Shown here: in pieces, positions 1 through 11,599 of the stretch | Layout of the letters: every line of letters starts with the position of its first letter | Position numbering within the stretch: position 1 is the stretch's first letter | From: Prosopocoilus inquinatus | Lineage: Eukaryota > Arthropoda > Insecta > Coleoptera > Lucanidae | DNA length: 64,000 nucleotides | Assembly: GCA_036172665.1 (NCBI GenBank) | Contig: CM069869.1 | Span: 2,542,001-2,606,000 of the forward strand | Direction: 5' to 3' | Notes under the pieces: model-generated | What the model was told of the DNA's origin: nothing | The model's input: only the letters and a program-made list of their open reading frames with translations | The model's database searches: none | Position numbers and translations under genes: made by a program

Positions 1-995
1 CAACGCCTCCTTGATTTTTTTTGAAATAACAACCTGGTGATTTCTTTCCTTTATTTAACAGTTCGTTCAATTCTCTAAACGACCACATAAGAATATTAAT
101 CTATTACATAAGAAACTTTTCGGAAAAATAACGTTTGAATGAAAAAATTAGAAAAAATGGTTTACGTTGATATTCGGTATTTGTTTTCATGTTTTTAAGG
201 CAACTTTAATAAAAGTTGCCTTAAAAACAGCCTCTAATCTTGTAGCCTTTTAGTTTTTTTGTTAAAACTAGTAATTTTTGTCGAATATCAACCAATAAAC
301 CATTTCTTCTAACTTTCTCATTCAAACGCTATTTTCTCGAAAATTTTCTGATATAATAGACAAATATTTTTATCAGGTTGTTTAGAAAATTGAACGAACT
401 ATTAAATAAAGGAAAAAAATCGGCAGGTTGTGATTTAAATAAAATCAAGTTGGGTTTGGATCTCAAAAAATTGGTACTGTAAGTCTTATTGGTTCTAAAT
501 CACAAACTAAATTTGAAATAGTTACGTCAAGCAGTTTTTGAAATATTAAACCGGTTTCATGTTTTTGTCTTTTTCCGTATTTGTTTTCATGTTTTGAAAG
601 CAACTTTGATTAAAATTTTCTTTACTTCTATCTTAAATACAGCCCATAATCTTATTGCCTTCTAGTTTTTTTTTTATTAAATAAACCATTTTCTCTAACT
701 TTTTCATTCAAACGTTACTTTTTCGAAAATTTTCTTATGTAATAGATTAATATTCTTATGTGGTCGTTTAGAGAATTGAACGAACTATTAAATAAATGAA
801 AGAAATCACCAGGTTGTCATTTCAAAAAAATCAAGTAGGCGTTGTATCTCAGAAACAAGAGCAGGTAAACAATTGAAACAAACTGATTATATAAGTCTTA
901 CCGACTGTAAATCACACATCAAATTTCAAAGAGATACGTCAAACAGTTTTTGAAATATTAATCCAGTTCCATACTTTTGCCCTTCCCGTATATAA
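1..995. repeat. Tandem plus inverted repeat block (truncated by window edge)
   Basis: Positions 1-165 are the inverted copy of 683-844 (both ends read as the same Lys-rich AT sequence beginning CAACGCCT / ending AGGCGTTG). A second, more diverged direct copy of the right arm lies at 297-459. The stretch 171-565 is repeated as about 572-995, so a unit of about 400 bp is duplicated in tandem with an additional inverted end. No protein coding is seen. It looks like the end of a foldback or long-TIR transposon whose left part is outside the window. Confidence 0.7.
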
Positions 996-1251
996 CTCGT
1001 CTAATGTAGTTTTAGATGCCATTTAAAAATATGTAGGATTTAATATATATTTTTTATTAAAATAAAGAAGACATGGGGCGGCGAATACCAAACTAAATCA
1101 TCCTGTATATCGCTGGTCCCCGCCCATATTAAGACACCCGGTATATAACGGCTGTTATGCTAATATCAAGAGTTCACAAACTTAAACTAAATCTAAAATG
1201 CAATAATCTAAGTGAGATTTAAATTTTTGAAAGTAGAGCAGTTTTTGGAAG

Positions 1252-1350
1252 GCACAATATTATTTCGTAGACTATAAAATCTAGTCCTCATACAACAAAT
1301 GTTACTCTAGAAATAAGAGCGGATCTAAAATATTGTTTCTCTTACGGTGG
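1252..1350 (-). repeat. Dispersed repeat, copy 1
   Basis: A ~95-bp stretch (core: CTCATACAACA, ATAAGAGC, CAATATT) recurs in inverse orientation at 18143-18240 and partly at 24043-24103. The adjoining AAAGTACGATTAGTTAAG motif at 1582 also recurs at 18100. This is a low-copy mobile-element fragment of unknown class. Confidence 0.55.
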
Positions 1351-1572
1351 GTTTCACAAAAAAAGAATATTAATCAGCGATTAATTTAATTCTCTGATTA
1401 AGGAACGTCCTTGGACGAAGTTGGGTTTCAAAAAAAAAAGAATATTAATCAGAGATTACTTTAATTCTGTGGTTAAGGAAGTTAACAATAGATTTGAAAC
1501 AACCAATTATATTGTTTCACCCAACCAATCAACCTATTAAATTAATCAGCTATTAAATAATTTTTGTGAAAC
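1351..1572. mobile_element. Small MITE with GTTTCACAAAAA termini
   Basis: The left end GTTTCACAAAAA is mirrored by TTTTTGTGAAAC at the right. The internal segment 1428-1470 repeats the left-end sequence (GGGTTTCA, AAGAATATTAATCAG), so one end is duplicated or a second copy is nested. It is too short for coding. The superfamily cannot be told. Confidence 0.6.
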
Positions 1573-1748
1573 TGGAGGTTAAAGTACGATTAGTTAAGTA
1601 GGAGTATTGAGGAGATCCGTTTGGTCTTCTAGCAAATTCTTATTTTTCTTTTTGAATAAGCTTCTAATAAGTTCATTTTACTTACACAGATATGCAAATA
1701 TTTACGTATTTATATGATCTAAAATAGTAAAGAAGACTGTGGTTTAAG

Positions 1749-2070
1749 AAATAATTGAAATTAATCTCCGCTCATAATAATTCAATACGCTACCAACTTA
1801 AAAGACTTAAAAAGATCTAAACACAACCTAATCATCCTAATAAAATCATAAAAATGTAAAAACTAACAACAATCTAATCTAATATATTTTAGGATGATTA
1901 AATTGTTGTTGGTTTTTACATTTTTATGATTTTATTAGAATGATTAGGTTGTGTTTAGATCTTTTTAGGTGCTTTTAAGTTGGTAGCGCACTGAAGATGG
2001 CAGCTTAGCTGCCGAAATACGTGTCTACGTATATAAAATGATTGTGGACGGAGATTAATTTCAATTATTT
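1749..2070. mobile_element. Foldback element with ~130-bp arms
   Basis: AATAATTGAAATTAATCTCC at 1750 is mirrored at 2049-2070, and the inner parts (GCTACCAACTT, AAGATCTAAACACAACCTAATC, AAATGTAAAAAC) pair around a centre near 1885. The right arm carries an extra ~50-bp block at 1991-2045 that is missing from the left arm. That block holds a hammerhead-like motif (separate entry). Confidence 0.8.
1991..2033 (+). other. Hammerhead-ribozyme-like core (degenerate)
   Basis: CTGAAGA (1991-1997) resembles the C3-U-G-A-N-G-A core. It is followed by a perfect 6-bp stem (1999-2004 with 2008-2013, loop TTA), then GAAA (2014-2017), then a second perfect 6-bp stem (2017-2022 with 2027-2032, loop GTCT) and ATA. 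This order matches a type-III-closed hammerhead. Deviations are an extra T at 1998 and no convincing stem I. Penelope-like and other retroelements are known to carry hammerheads. Activity here is doubtful. Confidence 0.3.
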
Positions 2071-2157
2071 ATATGATTGTAGATTTTATGCAGATTTTCG
2101 ATAATCTGGTCTATCGTGGGTTAAAAAATGGAGAAAAATTCATGTATTGCAGATAGC

Positions 2158-2230
2158 GTGGGGCCCCTGAAAACAAAGAAAACAGCTGCCGGGCGGTTGC
2201 GCGGCTCGTCCGCCCCTAAAGCCGCCACTG
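2158..2230 (-). mobile_element. Terminal fragment of a CAGTGGCGG-type transposon
   Basis: The GC-rich stretch reads, on the minus strand, CAGTGGCGGCTTTAGGGGCG and onward to the CCGGGGCCCC-like block. Related pieces occur at 23774-23840 (+) and 19612-19662. Such GC-rich CAGTGGCGG ends are common on decayed insect DNA transposons. The family is not assigned. Confidence 0.45.
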
Positions 2231-3829
2231 TATGGAATACAACTTTAAACGAAACAGTAACTAATACTGTAATAACTTTTCTTCGTCTTTGTTAGTTTTT
2301 ATTATCAAATTTTTACTTCATTGAGAAATAACCCAAACAATAGTATCTGATAAGCTCCTTTCTATTCGATGTCTGGCAAGAAAATATTTTGCAAAACAAA
2401 TAAAACGAGATGAAGTAAATTATGGACAAAGTTTGATATACTGATATATCAAGACGATTTGGTGCATGTTGTTCGTACACTGCAAAGAAGTGGAGAGTGA
2501 AAATAAGTAATGAAATTAATCTGGAAAACAAGCAAAGTTAATATTTTTTATTGAAGAAAGTTGGACAAGATTTAAATTTAATTGAATCAAGACGACACGA
2601 CGCGACGCGACGCGACGCTTTTTCGTTACAATCACTTCCTTGTCAATCATTAATCAAAATAAGCAATCATAATATCAATCAGCTCATAATACAATGATTC
2701 AATATTTTTTGTTTGACAGAAAGACATGCAAAAATAAAGCTAGTTACTTATGGCAGTCACATTTAATTCAAGCAACTTACATCAAGAGAAGCGCTGCATT
2801 TCCGGCGATCAAACGCATTTTCCCCATCTGATTCCTGATTGGTCAAATGTGATGATGTTACTTTTAAAGAGGTTCAGAACAAGACATTTAAACGAGATCG
2901 GTTATTTCGTGACTAGGCGGCAGTGTTGAACTGCGCGGGTTCTTAGCGCAAGTTTCAAAATCAGCAGCGTGGCGCAGGCGTTTGCTGCGGCTTCAGTTTC
3001 ATCAACAAACCGCTTTCCTCGTGGATTTCACAAATATTTGAGTGTTTGCCTGCTTCGTCGTCCAATATTTAGGGTGGCCCAAACCAACACCTCTATGTAA
3101 TCCTAATATTTATAAGTCAGAATTTTTCATTACTCCATTTAAAGGAAAACTTTCCTTGTCTAACTTTCCCACATTCAAAAGCTCATTTCATTTATTCAAT
3201 AAAAATAAAACATTATTCAAGAATTAACTCTAATTAAAAGTTTGCTAAAAGCTGTTGATGCTGACACTGACAGTGAGCTTTGAATTATTCAAGGTTCGTT
3301 TTCCTTTCGATAATTATTATTCAAAGTGATCGTCGTCGTCGTTCATTTAGAAATGTTTCCGCAACTTCGAGTTTCTATCTTTGGGGCAGTTCACTTTTTA
3401 CGCGACGAAATTAACTGCGCGTCTTGTAATTGCTTATCGATGAACACGAAGAAGCAAAGCAGATCCTCGACTGTGTCTTTAATTCAAATCGTGTTCACGC
3501 GAGATTCCTTTGGTTCCTTAATAAAGAGCGATAAACATTTAACGTGATTTTAGTCGTCTTAATAAGGATTCAAAATGTGAAATAATTTTACACCAAATGG
3601 GTTAATCAAAATTGGTGTAATCAACAAGAGACTTACAAAGATTTTAATGTTACGAATTCGGGATTAATAAGTAATAATCATCACTTGATTTCAAAACTTT
3701 AATTAAACACTAACTTATTACACAAACAGTAACGTACAACACTTGTTTTGATAAATAACACGTAAATATTTCACCGCTTATTTCGCCCAAGTTGCTCGCA
3801 CTATCGCTCGCTAAATGTAACTGTTTTAA
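2231..3829. other. No gene seen; simple repeat at 2590-2618
   Basis: This stretch has no coding region that I can support and no homology I recognise. It contains a short (CGACG)n tract at 2590-2618 and a slightly less AT-rich stretch at 2870-3060 and 3320-3500 without a recognisable exon. Confidence 0.5.
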
Positions 3830-4008
3830 GGCTAGTTTACATTATTCTATTCTTGTATTTGATTTTTCCGTTCGATTTTATATTCGAGTTTGTCTCGAAT
3901 GAAACTAACTTCTTGAATGGAAAATAGAATAGTATAAAGGCAAAAATATCACGTTTGAGCTACTCGAAACTGAAAATCGAAAGCAAAATCGGATAATGTA
4001 AACTAGCC
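3830..4008. mobile_element. 179-bp MITE with 5-bp TSD
   Basis: The termini GGCTAGTTTACATTA and TAATGTAAACTAGCC are perfect inverted repeats. They are flanked by direct repeats TTTAA (3825-3829 and 4009-4013), read as a target duplication. It is non-coding. Superfamily unknown. Confidence 0.75.
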
Positions 4009-4013
4009 TTTAA

Positions 4014-6643
4014 ATCGCGCGCCGTCCGCATTTATAGAACGCCATGGAACTAGCTCAAAGTCTCTCGGATATTCCAGATAGCAAGTGGCGTGCCTTTCGG
4101 AGAACCCGGAACACTCCATCAAGCCACGAAAAGTGTCGGTTGACTAACAAATGGCGCCACTTGTCTGAATAATAAATTTATTAACGTCTCGGCTATAGCA
4201 AAAAAATAAAATAAAATTCTCTGCTACGGAAAATAATTAAAATTAAAATTTGCAAAAGATAGTCATACGTTTTGGCAATAACAAAAATCAGATAAATAAA
4301 AGAGGCATTCGAAGTTAAGGTGGCCACAGAATATTGCATAAGCGAAAGAAATAGAAACCGAGTCGAAACGGCAGTAATAACAAAAAGAAAGAAAAATAGA
4401 AAGAGAAAATTGAGTTTGAAAAAAAGACATGTCAGCGAAAATACTCAGAAAAGAGTTTTTCATCATATCACTATCATTTTTAATCCAAGGAAGGCAAAAA
4501 TTCTGAAATACGCAAGTAAGAAATCGATACTAAAAGAGATACAAAAGACTTCAACGCAATAACAAGGAAGAGTTGAGAAAAGGTGGAAAAATTTGGGGAA
4601 AAGAAATTAAATATAATATTAATCAACAAATTATTGATTTATTTTTAAAAAAGTACATACAGAAATAGAATTGCCAATTACACCTTACATGTTTGTCGAT
4701 ATATAGAAATGGATCTTTCAAATAGATTACCTCTAAGTTGATTTGGAAAACAAATTAATTAATTTGTCCAAAACACGAAGTTGATTAATTTAAATAAATA
4801 GTTGTGGATAGTTCACTCACGTAAACTGTGTTTTAAAAGTTATGAAACATTTTAGATAAAGAAGAACCCACTTTTATTTTCTTCTTTTTCTCCTTCGGAT
4901 TATGCTTAGATGTCGTCGTGTATAGTCGTTCACCTAAATCGAAAAACTAATCGAGACCGCTGTAAGCTAACTTGCGCCCTTATCGACGCTAGTAATAAGA
5001 GTTACGAAACTGTCAATCGGTTTCGATTAACTTGATCACGACTATACCAAAGCTATGGAAATTTTTCTACGTATTTCTTTAGGTTATTTCTCTTTACGTT
5101 CATTCCATTCTTTGTTTCCTGCAATTAATCTATTTAATATACAGGGTGTCTCAAAATCTCTGTCTTTAAATGAAACTGTAAATTCCTCGTTGCATAAGAG
5201 ATTAATTCTCCAAATGTGAAATTTCTTGCTCAAAAATGAAAAACTGACCTATCACAAGTGAGCGCAGTCCCTTTGTTTTGAAACTTCTGCTTGGTTTACG
5301 ACTTGTTTCAGCAACATATTCCGATAAAAGGAATAAGCCGCAATAAAACTTTTTATTTACGTTTAAAAGAACTCAGTCAAGGTCTTATTGTATACTAATA
5401 TGAATCCGACTTGCAGACATCGGCATGTTTATTTGTATTTTCAACATACGATAAGTAAGAACGTTTGCTTACGCACCTCTTTGTAATACACAATAACAAT
5501 TATGTTAAAACGAGTACCTAACCTTCGTTAGATTTTTGCTGAAGTAATTAAACATCTTCGTACGCTAGTTTTGTAACTGCGTTGAAAATGCGTGAAATTA
5601 TTTTTTAATTATCGCACTAATAGTTGCAGAATAAGTATTGCAAGAGCAGAAACTATTCCTATTGTAAAAACGGAAAGCAAGAATTGGAGTGTAAAACGAT
5701 GAAAAATTTTAATAAATGAGATTTCCTGCACACACAATAATCTATGGGTTCAAAATAAGTGAATGAATAACTTCGCTAGCTCTCAATCGAACTATTTTAT
5801 TAATTGTTTACATTCCAACACAAAAGCCATGTTTTTATACGAATAATATTGAACCTGAATTTCTGCGTCACCTTTAACCATAAAAACATAAAAGCTCTCG
5901 CCTAGTGCAGAAATTTATTTCGTCTTTTCGTCGTAATTTTAATAAAGAAATACAAATATAATGACTTTAGTAATAAACATTGTAAGTTGATTATTGGCAA
6001 TTTACAAATTAATATGATGTAAGAATTTCCTTAAGATTGATTTTTTTTTAATTTATCTGTTAAAGTACAGATTAGCGCAAATCTAATCATCAATTAATGA
6101 AACATGCACAGAATATTTTAAACTATTAAGAACTTACCTAGTTATAAAATTTATCTGCTCTTAAATTAACAAAGAAACACGATACTTGACCTGCCTTAAC
6201 TACAATATCTGTGCATTAGGTCATGGTCTGCGTTTTTACGACTTTTTATGGCCCCGAACGTCGGAGAACAGTTGAAAAACAAACTCCGCCGGAACATTTA
6301 ATCTGCATTCAGCGACCCTCAACAATTTCTATGAAAAAGTAAAATAATTTTTATCTGCGTTATTATTGCTATCTGATCAATAATTGTATAACAAATTTTG
6401 CTTCTTTTCTTGACCACTATTTAATATTATTTTTATTTTGTTTACAAAAGTAACGTATGACTTTTTAAATCTCAAATCTCAGTTGCTTCTGCAAGAAAGA
6501 ACTCATGTTTTAACTTAGAACAGGTATACCAGTACGACCAAATTTCGTCCACTTTTTATGCACTACTAAAGTAATATTTCGTGATGTAAGCTTTGTATTT
6601 GTTTAAAAACCATTTTGTAAAAGTATAAAGTAAAAATTAGGTA
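4014..6643. other. No gene seen; one transposon-end-like motif
   Basis: The stretch is AT-rich with no supported coding. An isolated ATACAGGGTGTCTCAAAA motif at about 5141 resembles the ends of the CAGGGTG family seen elsewhere in the window, but no mirrored end was found nearby. Confidence 0.45.
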
Positions 6644-6645
6644 TA

Positions 6646-8829
6646 CAGTGCAACCTCTTTAATCCGAACACACGTTAATCCAAACATCCAGTAATCCGAA
6701 CGAGCCGCCGACAATGTCATAGTCCGAACGCATATTCGTTAATCCGAACGTTGCCTGTAGGAACTCGTTGGCCGCTGCTGGATGATCTCACCGACGCGTA
6801 CGCCACACAGAATAGAACGGTGTTATTGTAATTTGCTTTAGAGTAAACATATTTAAAAAAACTTTGTGTTTAGTGTGTTTTCTGTGTATGTACATAGTTT
6901 AAGATAAAGAAATGTCTAAAAGAAAACACGTAACGTTAAAGTTACAGGAAAAAATTAGCATTTTAAAAATGATAGATCGAGGCGAAAGTTATTCAAAAAT
7001 CGCAACAGAATTTGGAATTGGAAAGGCTACAGTGAGTGATATAAAGAAAAATCGGACTAACATAATGAGCTACGGACGAAGGACCGGCAGATAGAAAAAC
7101 TTTAAAGCTTAGTTCAAATGCGGCTGTTGAGAAAGCCTTGTTTACATGGTTTCTACAAGAGAGAACTAAAGGTAAGATAGCAATAATTATTCATCTATCT
7201 TAACAGGTAAGAAAAGGTTGCTATTTTGTTACAGGTACTCCAATTTCGGGATATTGGGATATCGGTATATTTTATGTGAAAAGGCAAAGTTTTTCTGCAA
7301 AAACATAACAGGGAAGGACGATTTCAAAGCTAGTACCGGGTGGCTTCAAAAATTTAAGAAGAGGTTTGGCATTCGTCAATTGACTGTATGTGGGGAATCA
7401 CTCTCAAGTGATCTTGATGCTGTGCTGCCGTTTATAGAAAAACTCCGAAAAGTAATTCAAGAAAGAAAGCTAACTCCTGGTCAAGTCTATAATGCAGATG
7501 AAAGTGAACTTTTTTGGAACGTGTTGCCAAGTAAAACATTTGCTCCTGGAATGGAGATTAGTAAAGAAAGGATAACGTTCATGCCCTGTTCGAATGCCTC
7601 TGGAAGTCATAAGTTAAAACTCCTGGTGTTAGGCAAAAGGTTAAAACCACGGGATATTCCAGTTTTTTATAAAGGACAGAAGCGTGCATGGGTTACCAGA
7701 GAAATATTTAATGAATGGTTCCATAGCGAATTTGTGCCATCTGTACGAAGAAAAATGAGAGAACTTAACTTAAGCCCAAAAGCACTTTTGTTATTGGACA
7801 ATGCTCCAGGGCATCCGACAGAATTATCCAGTGATGACGATCAAATTTCCGTAATGTTTTTACCACCAAATTGTACACCGCTATTGCAACCAATGGATCA
7901 ACACGTAATACAAGCCATTAAGTTGTTTTATAGCAAAAGTCTGCTTCAGCTAGTTGTTGATTCTGAAGACCCTATTCCTCAAACACTAAAAAGTTTAAAT
8001 CTAAAGCATGTTGTACTTTCTTTGGATAATGCTTGGAAAAATGTGAGCACCGACTTGATTAAAAAATCCTGGAGTAAGGTTTGGCCTTCAGAAAATATTA
8101 CAGAAGATTTATCTGACGAGGACGATGTAGACGACATTCCATTAGCAAGATTAGCTAAAAAACTGGCGGAAGCAGACAAAATACCTGGAAATAGAAAACG
8201 ATTTACAAGTGATTTGTAGTCTAAGTTGAAAACTTGACGAAAATCTTCAAAATAATTAAATTGAGGAATGGGTATTTGAGCGTAATGAGCCGTCTATATG
8301 ATTTTAACGGATGAATCTATTATCCAAGAGCAACTTGAAGACATTGGTAACGATTCTAGTGACGAAGAATGTGTTAACTTGGTATTGGTAAAACACGGGG
8401 AAGCCGTGTTAGCATTTGACAAATGTATACAATGGGCGACTCAAAATAATATATCTGAGAACCGACTGGCTTTACTTAATGAACTTCGGGGTCAATCTTT
8501 GACTTTAGAAAGAGAGAGTATTAAACAAATGAAAATTACTAATTTTCTTGCCAAAGTATCAGACAATGTTGCTATGTATGTAATTGATAGTTGATTTCAT
8601 GGTGTTGTTAAGTTTTTATTTTAAATATGTTACTTTTGTTATTAGTATTTTTTTTATTTCTTTGTGTTCATCTATGTACATACATAGTTACTTTAACCAA
8701 TAAAAATAAATAAGGTATACATACATACATAGTTTGACTTTTTTATTCACCCACATCCGATAATCCGAACGAGTCGGTAATCCAAATAGCCCCTTACAAC
8801 ACGGTGTTCGGATTAAAGAGGTTGCACTG
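6646..8829 (+). mobile_element. Tigger/pogo-type DNA transposon (2184 bp)
   Basis: The termini are inverted repeats: CAGTGCAACCTCTTTAATCC at 6646 and its complement ending in GCACTG at 8829. They are flanked by TA (6644-6645, 8830-8831), the TA duplication typical of Tc1/mariner/pogo elements. Sub-terminal TAATCCGAACG motifs repeat at both ends. Inside lies a CENP-B/jerky-like transposase gene, now broken. Confidence 0.92.
6912..8594 (+). pseudogene. Tigger/pogo DDE transposase, broken
   Basis: An N-terminal CENP-B-type helix-turn-helix (6912-7094, with SKIATEFGIGKATVSDI) recognises the element's ends. The catalytic part (7218-8219) shows the three acidic sites in YNADESELFW, LLLLDNAPGHP and LLQPMDQHVI. 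The C-terminal tail continues at 8298-8594. Breaks: a frameshift near 7078 (the frame after it reads the expected linker DRKTLKLSSNAAVEKAL), a micro-duplication of GGATAT-type triplets at 7246-7265 that again changes frame, and a stop near 8219 before the tail. A GT-AG intron is plausible at 7172-7234 (AAAG|GTAAGA to TTACAG|GTAC), placing Thr-Lys next to Gly-Thr-Pro in the family pattern. Confidence 0.9.
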
Positions 8830-8831
8830 TA

Positions 8832-9458
8832 TTAAACTAGTGGTATAACATTTGAGTTAAGAAATGATACGCGCTATCAAGTTGACAACAATATCTGTAT
8901 TTAGCTAAGATATGAAACTTATTCCTACCCACCTGAGAACTAGATCTTATATTATAAACAATTAAAAAATAGAGCGTACGTTATAACAATTTAAATTTTA
9001 ACAAAATGAAGGTGCGGTAGCGAACATTAAATCCAAGACAAGAATTTAATATAAATGTAAATAATAGCAAACGTATTTTGACAAATTTGATAAATCAGGA
9101 TTACAGAATTTAATGTTGAAACAACTTTTCACGCGACATTCGCATCAAGAATTAGTTATTTTCGGGAATTAGGGGCATTTCTTGCTACTTAGCAACTTCT
9201 TGCACTGAATTGAAATTCGATTGAAACTGTTGCTGTTGCTGTCTGGTAAATGTACCGACTTCTTGGAGTTTATTTAAGTTTAAGAGACGATAGTACATGT
9301 AAATTAATATACTTGACAATGGTTATATCAAAAATGCAAAATATGGACTTAGCTATTTTTTGCACTAACCCCTTCAATTAATATGAAAACGACCAGACGT
9401 ATAATTTCATCTTTTCTTTGATAATTTTTTTACTTCGTTTCCTTTGATTGAAAATTTG
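8832..9458. other. No feature seen
   Basis: AT-rich spacer between the Tigger element and the piggyBac pseudogene. I see no coding, repeat or terminus here. Confidence 0.4.
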
Positions 9459-9603
9459 TCTGATTGGAATCCTTACTCTACCGGAACAATTCGGCAAAAT
9501 CGACCAAAAGGAAATTTTTTAATTGACTGACCAAAATATCATAGCAGTAAAATGGCAGGATAATAGTGTTGTCCGCCTCTGTTCAAATTTTGCTGCAATT
9601 TTT

Positions 9604-9671
9604 GCTTGGGAGTAGCCCTTGACCATATGGACTGGTACAGTGGTCCATATGGTCAAGGGCTACTCCCAAGC
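9604..9671. repeat. Perfect 29-bp-arm hairpin inside piggyBac relic
   Basis: 9604-9632 is the exact reverse complement of 9643-9671, with a 10-nt loop. The right arm is native piggyBac coding sequence (VHMVKGYSQA). The left arm is an inserted inverted copy that introduces a stop. Confidence 0.9.
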
Positions 9672-10003
9672 ACAAGAGAAAAATATTCAAGTGAAGGAGC
9701 CACGTCTCATAAATTTATACAATTCTAATATGGGGGGAGTTAATCGTTCAGATCAAAATATTAGTTTATACAGAATTTCCACTCGAGGCAAAAAATGGTA
9801 TACTTGCTTGCTAACTCATTGTGTTGACATGCCGATTCAAAACGCGTGGCACTTACATCGAAAAAATGGCGGAACTTTAGATCAAATAAGTATGAGAAGA
9901 AGAATCGCAACCTCAGTCCAACTGGTCCAGAATAAAAAAAGACCATATCGTACTAAAAAAGACATTCAAGTAGAGCGCAGAGCGGAAGAACCTGATTTAT
10001 ATG

Positions 10004-11355
10004 CAGGGTGTTCTTTTACTGTGTGCAAATAAAAAAAAACCTCAGTATAAGTACGTGAAATGCTACCTTCTGCGGGTATTTTCAGGTGGCTACCGAATCA
10101 TAGCCAAAAAAATTCGGAGGTTCCACTTGTTTGAAAATGCTGAAATGTGCGAGAGAGAAACATTCAGCAAGGTCATTGACGCCTTCCTCTGTAGTCAGTG
10201 GGTGTGCCCACACACAACTCCGATCATAAAAAGAGTCCCGTATTTAAAGTCATTCTCCAGAGTTTCGTAATAAAAATCACTGATGTCGTTTATTACAATG
10301 CCCGGGCCCTATATGCGTTTCCGCGGACTTCCCCGTACAAGAGTAACATATATGTTTTTTCGTTATTTGTAAATGCCATTACGATCTTAATATGCATTTT
10401 TACGAATCAAAAATCTATCTATCTATTGTTTGTCAAATTTTTCGTAACCGTAGAACGCTAACGTAATACTGCCCCACCTAAAACGCGTTACAGCGGCCGC
10501 CGTTGTAAAAACACAAAAAATTGTCGTAATAAAAAGCATCAAAAGAAATGCGAAATAGCGACTTTATCGAATACATGCGAGAATACTTTAAGATATTAAT
10601 CAATTTTCGAATTTGCAATGCAAACGCGTTAAAAATGCTTGACTTAGTCGAATTTCATAATTGAATTAATAGAAATTGTAAATTTATTGTCAGTCATATT
10701 GGTAGTGAGCACATATCAGTTTTAACAGCTATTTTATTTTCCCTAGTGTGATTACTAATGCGGCCGATTTTAAACTGTACAAACAGTAGATAAATTACTA
10801 CATTATTTTAAAGTTTCTTTATTAAACTAAAGAAATCTTAATCTGTTTAATTAGAAATGGAAAGGCAATTTATTACTTGTGAAGGTAAAATATCCGGAAA
10901 TAAAACGATAAATGACGGTGATGTCATTATTTAACTCATCCGCATTTTTTGTGCAGTAATTATAATCGTCGGTTTATAATTTGAAAATACCTAAAATTGT
11001 AATTACCTGGAGCGAAGTGGCACTTGTTTTAATTAATCTAGGCGCTTTGTGAGCGCGTTTAAAATGTTTCGACTGTTACGATCTATTAATAGGCCTCATA
11101 TGAATCAAACAGATGTTCGTTTACGACATCGTAAAACACTGACCTATATTCGGGTCGTCATTCACAGAGGCAAGGCGGCGTACTACCCAGTCGTTAGCTA
11201 TGCCAGCAGTTCTCAAACCGTTTGGTCACAAATCTTCAAATGCATTTTTCTCGAAAACTATTAACTTAGTGTTAAGGGCATATAAGTTTAATCGTTGCCA
11301 TTTATGGTGATGTATTACAGGTTTAAATATTTGCACACAGTAAAAGAACACCCTG
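10004..11355. mobile_element. 1.35-kb CAGGGTG-family element inserted in piggyBac
   Basis: The 28-bp termini are perfect inverted repeats: 10004-10031 (CAGGGTGTTCTTTTACTGTG, then TGCAAATA) and 11328-11355. Partial pairing continues inward. Insertion separates two piggyBac segments that belong together. No transposase is encoded; open frames inside are short and unlike any family I know. Confidence 0.8.
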
Positions 11356-11599
11356 TATAATATAAAAATCGATAATCGATTGGATCATCTTGTTATTCCC
11401 CAGGAAATTAGTTAATTAATCGTAATGGCAAGATTATTGAAAGACGTGCAGCCTGTCTCATAAAAAAGAAGAATTTTTTGATCGTACATGGTAACAAAAG
11501 AGCTCATTGTGCTAAATGGGCTTATTTTTAAACACATTTGCCAAGATAAAGTTTGTTTGTGTTGTTTTATAGGATATTTCTTCATAAAACTTTTCAACC

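Larger units (their letters stand above)
9460..11590 (+). pseudogene. piggyBac-type transposase relic, split by an insertion
   Basis: The first trace is TGTIRQNRPKG near 9480, then AVKWQDNSVVRLCSNF at 9545-9592. A 29-bp inverted duplication interrupts the frame. Then 9640-10003 reads VKEPRLINLYN, MGGVNRSDQNISLYRI, GKKWYTCLLT and IQNAWHLHR, the C-terminal part of the DDE_Tnp_1_7 (piggyBac) domain. At 10004 a 1352-bp element splits the gene. Beyond it, 11370-11410 reads NRLDHLVIPQE and 11530-11590 a Cys-rich decayed segment, matching the piggyBac C-terminal tail and zinc-binding end. No N-terminal half or TTAA-flanked termini were found, so it is a partial, dead copy. Confidence 0.85.

Noticed and set aside
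2870..3550. GC-richer stretch with possible promoter or exon character
   Set aside because: No coding homology, no TATA/Inr pair and no splice sites that form a consistent gene.
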